Assembly: GCA_947589605.1 (NCBI GenBank)
Contig: CANQBR010000016.1
Coordinates: 1 to 37,039 of the forward strand
Source of the DNA: an uncultured Phascolarctobacterium sp.
Lineage (GTDB): Bacteria; Bacillota; Negativicutes; Acidaminococcales; Acidaminococcaceae
Direction of reading: 5' to 3'
DNA length: 37,039 nt
Both the position numbers and the translations under genes were made by a program. The notes under the pieces were generated by a model that worked only from the letters and a program-made list of their open reading frames with translations, was not told where the DNA came from and did no database searches. The first letter of the stretch is position 1, and each line of letters starts with the position of its first letter. Below are positions 1 through 7,701 of the stretch, in pieces.

Positions 1-285
1 CGGAGGGAGGTAGAGGATATGATGGTAGTATTGTTCGATGAAAAGAAAGTAAGAGAGATCCACGAGTACAATGTCAGGAAAGATGCTTTGGAAGAGGGCA
101 GAGAGGAAGGCAGGGCCGAGGGCATGAAGAGAGGCAGAGCCGAAGGCATCGCTGCCATGGTAGCAGCGATGGCGGAACTTTCTTTGGGAAAAGACGCTAT
201 AGCAAAAAAACTTGTGCAGCATTTCCATCTCTCTCCTCAAGCAGCAGCGGCCAAGGTGGAGCAGTATTGGGATCGACGAATATAA
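1..285 (+). CDS. C-terminal tail of an Rpn-family nuclease / putative transposase (partial)
   Basis: The reading frame is already open at base 1, so this is the end of a longer gene whose start lies outside the window. The visible 94 residues start with R-R-E-V-E-D-M-M-V-V and then run into a highly charged stretch of Glu-Gly-Arg repeats (EEGREEGRAEGMKRG-like). The end is a short helical module containing LGKDAIAKKL. This tail is typical of Rpn (PD-(D/E)XK) recombination-promoting nucleases, which are common in multiple copies in Negativicutes. The catalytic domain is not visible, so activity cannot be judged. The internal ATG at 19 is not a convincing start, because sense codons continue upstream in the same frame. 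A terminator follows 24 bases after the stop. Confidence 0.6.
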   Translation, partial: RREVEDMMVVLFDEKKVREIHEYNVRKDALEEGREEGRAEGMKRGRAEGIAAMVAAMAELSLGKDAIAKKLVQHFHLSPQAAAAKVEQYWDRRI

Positions 286-308
286 AAAAATAAGAAGCAA
301 AATGAGGG

Positions 309-337
309 AGGGACGCTCAAAAGGCGTCCCTTCTTTT
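309..337 (+). terminator. Rho-independent terminator after the Rpn-like gene
   Basis: An 8-bp perfect stem (AGGGACGC at 309-316 with GCGTCCCT at 324-331), a 7-base loop and a T-rich tail (TTCTTTT). It closes the Rpn-like transcript. Confidence 0.8.
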
Positions 338-581
338 AGTGTGGAGTTTGCCGGGCTTCCACAGCAGAGTCATATAAATCAGCACGCTGTTCAAGGGCCG
401 GGCTCCCTCAGCAGAATCAGAAGGATCTGCTGGATGAACAAGAGGGAGGAAGGAAGTGCCCGGCGCAGCAGAGTCTTTCATCCGCACCCTAACGCTTCTC
501 CCTCTTGTACATCGCGCAAATCTAACGTGAGGCCGAAGTATTTCAAAGAGCAAGAGAGATTTCGAAAAACGAATAGCTTTT
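338..581. other. Intergenic stretch with no recognisable gene
   Basis: About 240 bases between the Rpn terminator and the inverted repeat ahead of the asp23 promoter. Short open frames exist on both strands, but they lack ribosome binding sites and look compositionally random (Arg/Ser/Pro-rich). I see no tRNA, riboswitch or repeat array. It may be decayed coding sequence left beside a mobile-type gene, but nothing shows this directly. Confidence 0.5.
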
Positions 582-612
582 CGGCCCTATGCTTTCCGCT
601 TGCATAGGGCCG
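582..612. repeat. 11-bp perfect inverted repeat just upstream of the asp23 promoter
   Basis: CGGCCCTATGC (582-592) is perfectly complementary to GCATAGGGCCG (602-612), with a 9-base loop. No T-run follows on either strand, so it is not a normal terminator. It ends 7 bases before the -35 hexamer at 620, a position compatible with a regulator binding site, a remnant repeat element, or a transcription block. Confidence 0.6.
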
Positions 613-619
613 GTCATTA

Positions 620-649
620 TTGCATACTATACAAGGGCTGTGCTATAAT
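620..649 (+). promoter_or_regulatory. Promoter of the asp23-nusB-dxs-recN operon
   Basis: TTGCAT (620-625), an 18-base spacer and TATAAT (644-649), with the extended -10 TGC immediately before it. The expected start is near 656. That gives a 5' leader of about 115 bases, which holds a GC-rich hairpin (CGGCCGC 688-694 with GCGGCCG 700-706) before asp23. No other comparable promoter was seen until after the operon. Confidence 0.75.
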
Positions 650-770
650 TAACGGCAAAGAGAGAGGAGCTCTCGGCGCCGGCAAAACGGCCGCAGCCCG
701 CGGCCGCAAGGGAAAAGAAAAAGGTGCGGCTCTCGCTTTCACTGGCGGGAGCAAGAGGCGGAGGCTGAAG

Positions 771-1271
771 ATGGCTGCCCAAAAACCAACTGCTCAAACC
801 AACGAAGAAGACATCGGCGCCGTTAGGGTGACCGATGAAGTGATACGCATCATGGCCGCGCTGGCCGCTCAGGAAGTGCCGGGGGTCCTGGGCATGAGCG
901 GCGGCTTGGCAGAAGACCTGAGCAGGATGCTGGGCAAAGACACAGCCTCCGAAGGCGTGCGCTTCAAAGTGAACGGCAGCCTTTTGCAGCTCAGCGTTTA
1001 TCTGAACATGGAATACGGTTACTGCCTGCCGGAGGTGGCCTTGGCGGTGCAGGAAAAAGTCAAAAAGGCCATCGAAGAGATGACCGGCTATCAGGTGAAG
1101 AGCGTGGACGTGCACGTTGAGGGCGTGGGGCGGAGAAAAGACCCCTCGCTTTTGCCGGAGCACCCCGGCGAGGCGGAGACCCTCATGGAAAAAAGCATCG
1201 CCGACGGCGAAGGAGCCGAGCCGGAAAACGAACTGGACAAAAGACACGCCATGTTTTTTGAGGAGGAATGA
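771..1271 (+). CDS. Asp23/Gls24-family envelope stress protein
   Basis: 166 residues. The core runs from about residue 15 to 125 and carries the family pattern: VRVTDEVIRIMAALAAQEVPGV, an LSVYLNMEYGYCLPEVA strand-helix, then VDVHVEGV. The family is small and soluble; in staphylococci Asp23 is anchored to the membrane by AmaP and is linked to cell-wall stress. The start at 771 is chosen because GGAGG (760-764) sits 6 bases upstream; the open frame runs further upstream but without a binding site. The C-terminal 40 residues are acidic and poorly conserved. It shares the ATGA junction with the amaP-like gene, and the order asp23-amaP-DUF2273-nusB is a known Firmicutes arrangement. Confidence 0.88.
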   Translation: MAAQKPTAQTNEEDIGAVRVTDEVIRIMAALAAQEVPGVLGMSGGLAEDLSRMLGKDTASEGVRFKVNGSLLQLSVYLNMEYGYCLPEVALAVQEKVKKAIEEMTGYQVKSVDVHVEGVGRRKDPSLLPEHPGEAETLMEKSIADGEGAEPENELDKRHAMFFEEE

Positions 1272-1273
1272 AA

Positions 1274-1792
1274 ATGAATCTGGCGGATAGGATAATCCTC
1301 ACCTTATATACACTGATCATGCTGGCCATCTCGGTGGCCGTGGTGCTGGTGAGCTTAGGCATGGTGGGCTACCACAACCTGTCCATCTTCATGGAGCTTA
1401 TCAACGGCAACTGGGCCTTTGCTCTGGGGGGCGTCGTCATGTTCCTCGTCAGCCTGCATCTTTTGATTACCGGCATAGGCATCGGCGGCGGTTCTTTGAA
1501 GCTGGCGGACGGCGCCGGCGGCAAAGTGACCGTGAGCCGCAGAGCTTTGGAGCACTACATCGAAGATCTGGCAGAGGAGATCTACGGCATCCATCACACC
1601 AAGGTAGTGATCAAACTGCAGGAAGAAGCCATCGGCGTGCGCATCAACGCCACCATCGAGCCGGGGATCAACATCCCCGAGGCCACCAAAGACGTGCGGG
1701 ACAATATCAAGGAGAGCGTGAAGAAGGCCATAGGGGCCGAAGTGAGGGAAGTGGAACTGTTCGTAAAACAGATCAAGGCCAAGGAAGAATAG
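1274..1792 (+). CDS. amaP: AmaP-type membrane anchor of Asp23
   Basis: 172 residues. Two hydrophobic helices (about residues 6-28 and 44-68) form an N-terminal hairpin, followed by a cytoplasmic domain that itself resembles Asp23 (VKKAIGAEVREVELFVKQI near the end). AmaP proteins hold Asp23 at the membrane. An ATG at 1268 also fits the frame, but the binding site AGGAGGA (1261-1267) would then touch the start codon. The ATG at 1274 has a normal 6-base spacing, so I start there. The gene lies directly between the Asp23-family gene and the DUF2273 gene, as in other Firmicutes. It is the membrane component of this envelope-stress trio. Confidence 0.85.
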   Translation: MNLADRIILTLYTLIMLAISVAVVLVSLGMVGYHNLSIFMELINGNWAFALGGVVMFLVSLHLLITGIGIGGGSLKLADGAGGKVTVSRRALEHYIEDLAEEIYGIHHTKVVIKLQEEAIGVRINATIEPGINIPEATKDVRDNIKESVKKAIGAEVREVELFVKQIKAKEE

Positions 1793-1802
1793 GAGACCGG
1801 TC

Positions 1803-2030
1803 ATGCTTAACGAGATCTTAGCCGATATCTGGCACCACTACCGAGGCAGAGTGCTGTGCTCTCTGGCAGGGTTGTTCGTAGGGAGCCTGTTCTTGTGGCT
1901 GGGCTTCTTCGCCGCCCTTTTTCTCCTCGTGTGCACCGCCTGCGGTTTTTATTTGGGCTACAAGCTGGATATGAAAGAAGATATTTTGGAATGGCTGGAC
2001 AGGATGCTCCCGCCCGGCTATCATCGTTGA
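1803..2030 (+). CDS. DUF2273 small membrane protein
   Basis: 75 residues with one long hydrophobic region (about residues 18-50, enough for one or two close-packed helices) and a short charged tail ending MLPPGYHR. This matches DUF2273, a small protein regularly encoded next to asp23 and amaP and thought to belong to the same membrane complex; its own activity is not established. AGGAG at 1791-1795 gives a 7-base spacing to the start. The preceding stop is only 10 bases away, so translation is probably coupled. Confidence 0.8.
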   Translation: MLNEILADIWHHYRGRVLCSLAGLFVGSLFLWLGFFAALFLLVCTACGFYLGYKLDMKEDILEWLDRMLPPGYHR

Positions 2031-2057
2031 TCTTTTACAAGGAGCAGGAGGAAAGAG

Positions 2058-2465
2058 ATGAGTCGTCGTACAGCCCGGGAACTGGTTTTGCAAAGTCTCT
2101 TCCAGATCGATCTGGCCGGGGCAGAACCGAAGGCCGCTTTGGCTGCCGCCAAGGCCGAACACAGCGGCGGGCAGCTAGAAGAAGCCGCCGTTTATGCGGA
2201 AGAGCTGCTGCAGGGAGTGCTGGCCAAATATAAAGAGATCGACGCCAAATTGGCGGCCGCTTCCATAGGCTGGCCTCTGTGGCGGATGCCGGCCACCGAC
2301 CGCAACATCATGCGGCTGGCGGCCTACGAATTGCTCTACGCTCCCGTGCCCTTGTCGCCGCCCATAGCGATCAACGAAGCGGTGGAGCTGGCCAAAGTTT
2401 ACGGCACCGACGATTCTCCCCGCTTCATCAACGGCGTGCTGGGCCGCTTGACCCGAGAAAAATAA
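2058..2465 (+). CDS. nusB: Transcription antitermination protein NusB
   Basis: 135 residues, the normal NusB length, all-helical. It starts SRRTARELVLQSLFQID and ends with the conserved INEAVELAKVYGTDDSPRF-INGVLG segment. NusB binds boxA RNA together with S10 (NusE) and supports antitermination of rRNA operons; rpsJ, which encodes that partner, lies elsewhere in this window at 32687. GCAGGAGG upstream gives a good ribosome binding site. In B. subtilis folD follows nusB; here that place is taken by a TsaD-like gene 4 bases downstream. Confidence 0.95.
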   Translation: MSRRTARELVLQSLFQIDLAGAEPKAALAAAKAEHSGGQLEEAAVYAEELLQGVLAKYKEIDAKLAAASIGWPLWRMPATDRNIMRLAAYELLYAPVPLSPPIAINEAVELAKVYGTDDSPRFINGVLGRLTREK

Positions 2466-2469
2466 AACG

Positions 2470-3438
2470 ATGGAGATCTTTTTAGGCATAGACACCAGCT
2501 GCTACACCACCAGCTTGGCCGTTATGGATAAAGAAGGCAGGCTGCTGGCCGAAGCCCGCAGGCCTCTCACCGTGAAGGAGGGAGGGCGAGGGCTGGCCCA
2601 AAGGGACATGGTGTTCCAGCATGTTAAGAATCTGCCGCTATTGGCTGAAGAATTGTTAGAGGGGAAAGACTATCTTCTCTTGGCGGCAGGGGTCAGCGCC
2701 AAGCCGCGCCCCTCGGCGGAGTCCTACATGCCGGCTTTTCTGCCCGGGTTGAGTTTGGGACGTTCGCTGGCTGCGGCCTGCGGCTGTCCCCTTTATACTT
2801 TGAGCCATCAGGAAGGGCACGTGGCCGCCGTGCTGTGGCACTTGGGGGACAGTTTCAAGGCAGAAAAATTTTTGGCTCTCCACATTTCCGGCGGCACTAC
2901 CGATTTGCTTTTGGCGACTGCGGGAGACGATGGCACCCATGCCTTGACTCTTTTGGGAGGGAGCAGCGACCTGCAGGCCGGTCAGTTCGTGGATCGGGTG
3001 GGGCAGGCCTTGGGCCTGGGCTTTCCCGCCGGCCTGGCTTTGGAAGCTTTGGCCCGCACCGCCGCCGCTCCTTTGGAACTGCCGGTGGCTTACAGCGGCT
3101 ATCACATCAGCTTGGCCGGCCCCTGCACCGCAGCTTTGAGAGCTTTGGCCAAGGGTGCCGAGCCTGCTGCTTTGGCCTTAGGGGTCGAGAGGGTACTGGC
3201 CCTCAGTTTGGGCCGCCTAATTCGCAGGGCCGCCGCCGACCATGGTTGCAAAGAGCTGCTTTTGGTAGGAGGCGTGGCCGGCAATCTCTATATAAGAGAA
3301 GAGATGGAAAAATTGCTGCGGCCTCGGGGCATAACTTTGCATACTGCGCCGCCTCTTTTCAGCAGAGATAATGCCGTGGGCTGCGCCGCCATGGCCAGAG
3401 CCCGTTATCTTTTTCAAAAAGAACAGGAACATGGATAA
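2470..3438 (+). CDS. TsaD/Kae1-like paralog (ASKHA superfamily)
   Basis: 322 residues, close to TsaD length. The sequence keeps the features of the Kae1/TsaD fold. There is an N-terminal phosphate loop region (FLGIDTSCYTTSLAV), the metal-binding pair H113 and H117 in HQEGH, the nucleotide-binding SGGT at 140-143, a GGVAGN near 267-272 and D300 in SRDNA. It differs from true TsaD where canonical CDETS becomes CYTTS, and in the GRGLAQRDMVFQHVKNLP segment, which replaces the usual HGGVVPE region. True TsaD makes the t6A tRNA modification with TsaB and TsaE; neither is encoded nearby. Firmicutes carry this second paralog between nusB and xseA; its reaction is unknown to me. No clear binding site is seen, so translation is probably coupled to nusB. 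Confidence 0.8.
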   Translation: MEIFLGIDTSCYTTSLAVMDKEGRLLAEARRPLTVKEGGRGLAQRDMVFQHVKNLPLLAEELLEGKDYLLLAAGVSAKPRPSAESYMPAFLPGLSLGRSLAAACGCPLYTLSHQEGHVAAVLWHLGDSFKAEKFLALHISGGTTDLLLATAGDDGTHALTLLGGSSDLQAGQFVDRVGQALGLGFPAGLALEALARTAAAPLELPVAYSGYHISLAGPCTAALRALAKGAEPAALALGVERVLALSLGRLIRRAAADHGCKELLLVGGVAGNLYIREEMEKLLRPRGITLHTAPPLFSRDNAVGCAAMARARYLFQKEQEHG

Positions 3439-4669
3439 AGCCTTCACCGTAACGGAGCTTACCGCTCACATCAAAAAGCTGCTGGCCAAAGACGAAGAAC
3501 TGCAGAATGTCATCGTCTCCGGCGAGGTCAGCAATTATAAGCGCTATCCCAGCGGCCACGCCTACTTTACTTTAAAGGACGCAGGGGCCCAGTTGAAGTG
3601 CGTCATGTTCAAAGGCAATGCCGCCCGTTTGAACTTCACGCCCCAAAACGGCGATAAGGTGCTGGCCATCGGCCGCATCGCCGTGTACGAAAGAGACGGA
3701 GCCTATCAGCTTTACGTCGACATCTTGCAGCAGCAGGGCCTGGGCGCTTTGATGCAGGCCTTTGAAAAGTTAAAGAAGAAATTGGAGGGAGAGGGCCTCT
3801 TTGCGGCAGAGAGAAAGCAGCCTCTGCCCTTCTTCCCGGCGGCGGTGGGAGTGATAACTTCTCCCAGCGGCGCCGCAGTGAGGGACATCATCACCGTCGC
3901 CCGCCGCCGCGACCCTGCCGTCAAGCTCCTCCTTTATCCGGTGCAGGTGCAGGGGGAAGAAGCGGGAGGCGAGATAGTTCGTGCTTTGAGATTTTTCGCC
4001 GCCCACCGAAGCCTGGCCGATGTGCTCATCGTGGGGCGAGGCGGCGGCAGCATCGAAGACCTGTGGGCCTTCAACGAAGAAAAAGTGGTGCGAGCCGTGG
4101 CGGCCTGTCCTTTGCCTGTGATCAGCGCCGTGGGCCACGAGACCGATTTTACTTTGACAGACTTCGCCGCAGACAAAAGAGCCGCCACACCGTCTCAGGC
4201 AGCGGAGCTGGCAGTGCCGGACACGGGGGCCCTGAGACAGCGGCTGGAGCAATCGCATCGGCGCCTGGCTTTTTTGCTGCAGGCGCGGGCCGAAAAAGCC
4301 GAGGCCGCATGGGAGAGGCTGCGGGGAGCATGGGCTTTGCGGCAACCTCTGCACCTTTTGGAGGAAAGGGCCTTGCCTGTAGATGCTGCTTTAGACGGAG
4401 CCCGTCGAGCTTTAAACAGTCGTTTGACTGCCGACGGTCAACGCTTGGCAGTGGGGCTGACCGCTTTGGGCGGGCTCAATCCTTTGAGCGTTTTGGCTCG
4501 AGGCTACAGCATCACCGCCTGCGAAGGGCACTTGGTGCGCAGCGGCGAGGATGTGCGTTGGGGAGCGGAGTTGGAGACGACGGTGGCCGGCGGCCGGGAA
4601 AAGATCGTTTCCGTCGTGCAGGCCGTGGAAGTTTTGAAGGAGCGGGAAAAGAATGGCGACCAGAGCTAA
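3431..4669 (+). CDS. xseA: Exodeoxyribonuclease VII large subunit
   Basis: 412 residues. An N-terminal OB-fold (roughly 1-100) with VSGEVSNYKRYPSGHAYFTLKD is followed by the nuclease domain motifs GVITSPSGAAVRDI, GRGGGSIEDLWAFNEE and GHETDFTLTDFAADKRAATP. A coiled-coil region follows (about 270-350). Together with the small subunit it degrades single-stranded DNA from both ends into oligonucleotides. The start at 3431 overlaps the end of the TsaD-like gene by 8 bases; the frame is open upstream, but this start gives the family-typical N-terminus. The small subunit follows with a 17-base overlap. Confidence 0.95.
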   Translation: MDKAFTVTELTAHIKKLLAKDEELQNVIVSGEVSNYKRYPSGHAYFTLKDAGAQLKCVMFKGNAARLNFTPQNGDKVLAIGRIAVYERDGAYQLYVDILQQQGLGALMQAFEKLKKKLEGEGLFAAERKQPLPFFPAAVGVITSPSGAAVRDIITVARRRDPAVKLLLYPVQVQGEEAGGEIVRALRFFAAHRSLADVLIVGRGGGSIEDLWAFNEEKVVRAVAACPLPVISAVGHETDFTLTDFAADKRAATPSQAAELAVPDTGALRQRLEQSHRRLAFLLQARAEKAEAAWERLRGAWALRQPLHLLEERALPVDAALDGARRALNSRLTADGQRLAVGLTALGGLNPLSVLARGYSITACEGHLVRSGEDVRWGAELETTVAGGREKIVSVVQAVEVLKEREKNGDQS

Positions 4670-4910
4670 TCGAAAAGCAGCGAAGAACATCACTTTCGAA
4701 GGGGCGTTGGCAGCTTTGGAGGAGCAGGTGAAACTGCTGGAAGAGGGGCAGCTGACCTTGGAAGAAAGTTTGGAAGTTTATAAATATGCCATGGAACTGG
4801 GGGCGATCTGCCGGAAAAAACTGGAAGGGGCCAAACAGGAAGTGGAGAAGATCATAGCAGCCGGCGGCGAAGACTACAAAACGGAGACTTTTGCGCCCCG
4901 GGAGGATTGA
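4653..4910 (+). CDS. xseB: Exodeoxyribonuclease VII small subunit
   Basis: 85 residues, all helical, with the family core FEGALAALEEQVKLLEEGQ-LTLEESLEVYKYAMEL. Several XseB copies bind one XseA. AAGGAG at 4637-4642 lies inside the end of xseA, and the two genes overlap by 17 bases, as expected for subunits made in coordination. The N-terminus (MATRANRKAAK) is a short basic extension before the conserved helix pair. Confidence 0.95.
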   Translation: MATRANRKAAKNITFEGALAALEEQVKLLEEGQLTLEESLEVYKYAMELGAICRKKLEGAKQEVEKIIAAGGEDYKTETFAPRED

Positions 4911-4912
4911 AC

Positions 4913-5797
4913 ATGGATAAGACGGCCTTTAAAGCTTATTACGATAAACAGAGAAAATTGGTGGACGGTTTTTTGGCGGCGCGGATGGAGAAAAAAGGCA
5001 TTTCTTCCGTGGACGAGGCCATGGCCTACAGCCTTTTGGCCGGAGGCAAAAGATTGCGGCCTGTCATCTTGATGGCCACCGCCGAAGCACTGGGGCAAAA
5101 AGGCTACAATTATCTGCCCATGGCCTGCGGCTTGGAGATGATCCACACCTATTCCCTCATCCACGACGATCTGCCTTGCATGGACGACGACGACTACCGG
5201 CGGGGGCGCCTCACCAATCACAAAGTGTACGGCGAGGCCATGGCTCTTTTGGCGGGGGACGGGCTATTGACTCTGGCCTTCGAAGTGATGCTGGAGCAGA
5301 AGAACGTGCCGCCGTCCGCCCTCATCCAAGCGGTGCGGGAGACTGCCATGTGCGCAGGCAACTTCGGCATGGTAGGGGGGCAGGCTCTGGATCTCACCTA
5401 TGCGGACAGGGCCGTGAACGCCGAAGAACTGCGCAAGATGCATCAGGGAAAGACCGGCGCTCTCTTCATCGCCGCCGTGAGAGGCGGCGCCGTTTTGGCG
5501 GGAGCGAGCAGCGAGCAGTTGCTGGCCCTCACCAAATATGCGGATCTTTTGGGCTTGGCTTTTCAGATCACCGACGATATTTTGGACGTGATTGGCACCG
5601 CCGCAGAATTAGGCAAACCCATCGGCAGCGACGCCAAAAATCATAAGTCCACCTATGTCAGCCTCTACGGCTTGGAAGCCGCGGAAAAATTGGCGGAAAA
5701 GACCTGCGCCGAGGCTCTCGCTTGTTTGGACTCTTTTGACGAAGGAGCCGATCCTCTGCGCCATATCACCCAAATGCTGTGCAACAGACGGAGCTAG
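4913..5797 (+). CDS. ispA: Farnesyl (polyprenyl) diphosphate synthase, IspA type
   Basis: 294 residues. It carries both aspartate-rich motifs of trans-prenyltransferases: DDLPCMDDDD (from D85) and TDDILD in QITDDILDVIG, plus GGKRLRP near residue 44. These bind Mg2+ and the allylic diphosphate; condensation with isopentenyl diphosphate would give C15 (possibly C20) products. The IHTYSLIHDD segment before the first motif is of the short-chain bacterial type. The ATG at 4913 is 7 bases after GGAGG (4901-4905); a TTG at 4907 is in frame but too close to that site. It sits directly before dxs, so both ends of the early isoprenoid pathway are co-transcribed. Confidence 0.93.
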   Translation: MDKTAFKAYYDKQRKLVDGFLAARMEKKGISSVDEAMAYSLLAGGKRLRPVILMATAEALGQKGYNYLPMACGLEMIHTYSLIHDDLPCMDDDDYRRGRLTNHKVYGEAMALLAGDGLLTLAFEVMLEQKNVPPSALIQAVRETAMCAGNFGMVGGQALDLTYADRAVNAEELRKMHQGKTGALFIAAVRGGAVLAGASSEQLLALTKYADLLGLAFQITDDILDVIGTAAELGKPIGSDAKNHKSTYVSLYGLEAAEKLAEKTCAEALACLDSFDEGADPLRHITQMLCNRRS

Positions 5798-5799
5798 TC

Positions 5800-7701
5800 A
5801 TGACAGCGACTTCTTTATTGGAAAATATCGACAGCCCCCGCGATCTTAAGGGACTGGACACGGAGCACCTGGAGCAGCTGGCACAGGAACTGCGGCAGTA
5901 TATGCTCAAAGTAGTGAGCCGCACCGGCGGGCATTTGGCCCCCAACCTAGGCGTGGTAGAGCTCACTTTGGCTCTCCACTTTGTTTTCGACAGCCCGGCG
6001 GATAAGATAGTTTTCGACGTGGGCCATCAATCTTATGTCCATAAAATTTTGACCGGCCGCAGAGAAGCTTTTGCCACTCTTCGGCAGTACGGGGGCCTGA
6101 GCGGTTTCCCCAAAGCGACGGAAAGCCCTCACGACGCCTTCGGCACCGGCCACAGCAGCACATCCATCTCCGCCGCCTTGGGCCTGGCCATCGCCAGAGA
6201 TCTGAAAGGCGAGGACCACAATGTGGTGGCGGTGATAGGCGACGGCTCCATGACCGGCGGCTTGGCCTTCGAAGCTCTCAACAATGCCGGCAATTTGAAA
6301 AAGCGTCTCATCGTCGTCCTCAACGACAACGAGATGTCCATCTCCAAAAACGTGGGGGCCATGAGCGAATATCTCGATAAACTGCGCACCGGCGAGACCT
6401 ACAACTGGCTGAAGGAAAATTTCGAAGAATGGCTGCAGGGCATGGAGGCCGGCAAAGATGTGCTGGCGGCCGTGAACAGAGTTAAGGGCAGCTTGAAATA
6501 TTTGGTGACGCCGGGCACAGTTTTCGAAGAACTGGGTTTCAAATACTTCGGGCCCGTGGACGGACACGATCTGAAAGCGCTTATCGGCATCTTGAGCGCC
6601 GCCAAAAAGATCAAGGGACCGGTGCTCATCCATGTTTTGACCAAAAAAGGGAAGGGCTATGCCCCGGCGGAAGAAAATCCGGATAAATTCCACGGCATCG
6701 GCGCCTTCGATCTCACAACGGGCAAAAAAACGGCGGCTCCTGCGGCGCCTGTCACTTATACGGAAGTTTTCGGCCGCACTTTAGCGGCTTTGGCGGATCG
6801 AGACGAAAAGATCGTGGCCATCACTGCGGCCATGCCCGACGGTACGGGCCTCAATTATTTTGCCGCCGCTCACAAAGACCGCTTTCTGGACGTGGGCATC
6901 GCCGAGCAGCACGCTGTTACCTGCGCCGCGGGGCTGGCCATGGCCGGGGCGAAGCCGGTATGCGCCGTCTATTCCACTTTTGCCCAAAGAGCTTACGACA
7001 ATATCCTCCACGATGTCTGCCTGCAAAATTTGCCGGTAGTCCTCTGCTTGGACAGAGCAGGGCTGGTGGGCGACGACGGGCCCACTCATCACGGGGTCTT
7101 CGATCTCGCTTATTTAGGCAGCCTGCCCAACATGACGGTGATGGCCCCCAAAGACGAAGAAGAACTGCGCCACATGCTCTATACCGCTCTGCAGTTGGGG
7201 AGCCCGGCGGCTATTCGCTATCCTCGGGGCAGCGGTTTAGGCGTCCCTTTGAGCGAAGAGGTCCACACTTTGCCGGTGGGCAAGGCCGAGGTGCTTTCTC
7301 GGGGCCGCGACGTAATGATCTGGGCCATAGGCAGCATGGTGGCCACAGCCTGTCAGGCGGCGAACCTGCTGCGGGCCCGCAACATCGACTCCGGCGTGGT
7401 GAACATGCGTTTTGCCAAACCTTTGGATAAAGAGCTCCTCTTTCGTCAGGCCGAGGAAGTCGGCCGCATAGTCACTTTGGAAGAAGGCGTGTCAGCCGGG
7501 GGAGCGGGCAGCAACGTGCTGACCGCTCTCAACGAAGCAAGTCTTTTGCAAAAATGCCGAGTGCTCCCTTTGGGCATCGGGGACAATTTCGTGCCTCACG
7601 GCGACAAGACTTTGTTGCTTCGAGATCTGGGCCTCGATGCGGAGGGCGTGGCCCTTAGCATCGAGAAACGTTTCTTTCCCAAGGAGGACTGCTGTGGTTA
7701 A
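5800..7701 (+). CDS. dxs: 1-deoxy-D-xylulose-5-phosphate synthase
   Basis: 633 residues, the usual length. The thiamine diphosphate motif is GDGSMTGGLAFEALNNAG (around residue 150), preceded by GTGHSSTSISAALG. The pyrimidine domain has VGIAEQHAVTCAAGLA, and a transketolase C-terminal domain follows. It condenses pyruvate and glyceraldehyde 3-phosphate, the first step of the MEP isoprenoid pathway. I start at the ATG at 5800, two bases after the ispA stop. The site GGAG (5790-5793) lies inside ispA with 6-base spacing; an earlier in-frame ATG at 5779 would overlap ispA without a site. It overlaps the tlyA start by 8 bases. Confidence 0.96.
   Translation: MTATSLLENIDSPRDLKGLDTEHLEQLAQELRQYMLKVVSRTGGHLAPNLGVVELTLALHFVFDSPADKIVFDVGHQSYVHKILTGRREAFATLRQYGGLSGFPKATESPHDAFGTGHSSTSISAALGLAIARDLKGEDHNVVAVIGDGSMTGGLAFEALNNAGNLKKRLIVVLNDNEMSISKNVGAMSEYLDKLRTGETYNWLKENFEEWLQGMEAGKDVLAAVNRVKGSLKYLVTPGTVFEELGFKYFGPVDGHDLKALIGILSAAKKIKGPVLIHVLTKKGKGYAPAEENPDKFHGIGAFDLTTGKKTAAPAAPVTYTEVFGRTLAALADRDEKIVAITAAMPDGTGLNYFAAAHKDRFLDVGIAEQHAVTCAAGLAMAGAKPVCAVYSTFAQRAYDNILHDVCLQNLPVVLCLDRAGLVGDDGPTHHGVFDLAYLGSLPNMTVMAPKDEEELRHMLYTALQLGSPAAIRYPRGSGLGVPLSEEVHTLPVGKAEVLSRGRDVMIWAIGSMVATACQAANLLRARNIDSGVVNMRFAKPLDKELLFRQAEEVGRIVTLEEGVSAGGAGSNVLTALNEASLLQKCRVLPLGIGDNFVPHGDKTLLLRDLGLDAEGVALSIEKRFFPKEDCCG

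Noticed and set aside
317-553. 78-residue minus-strand frame in the gap after the Rpn-like gene
   Set aside because: No binding site, no family resemblance, composition like random sequence; not supported as a gene.
627-1247. 206-residue minus-strand open frame opposite asp23
   Set aside because: Shadow of the Asp23-family gene, His/Phe-rich, no promoter or ribosome binding site on that strand.
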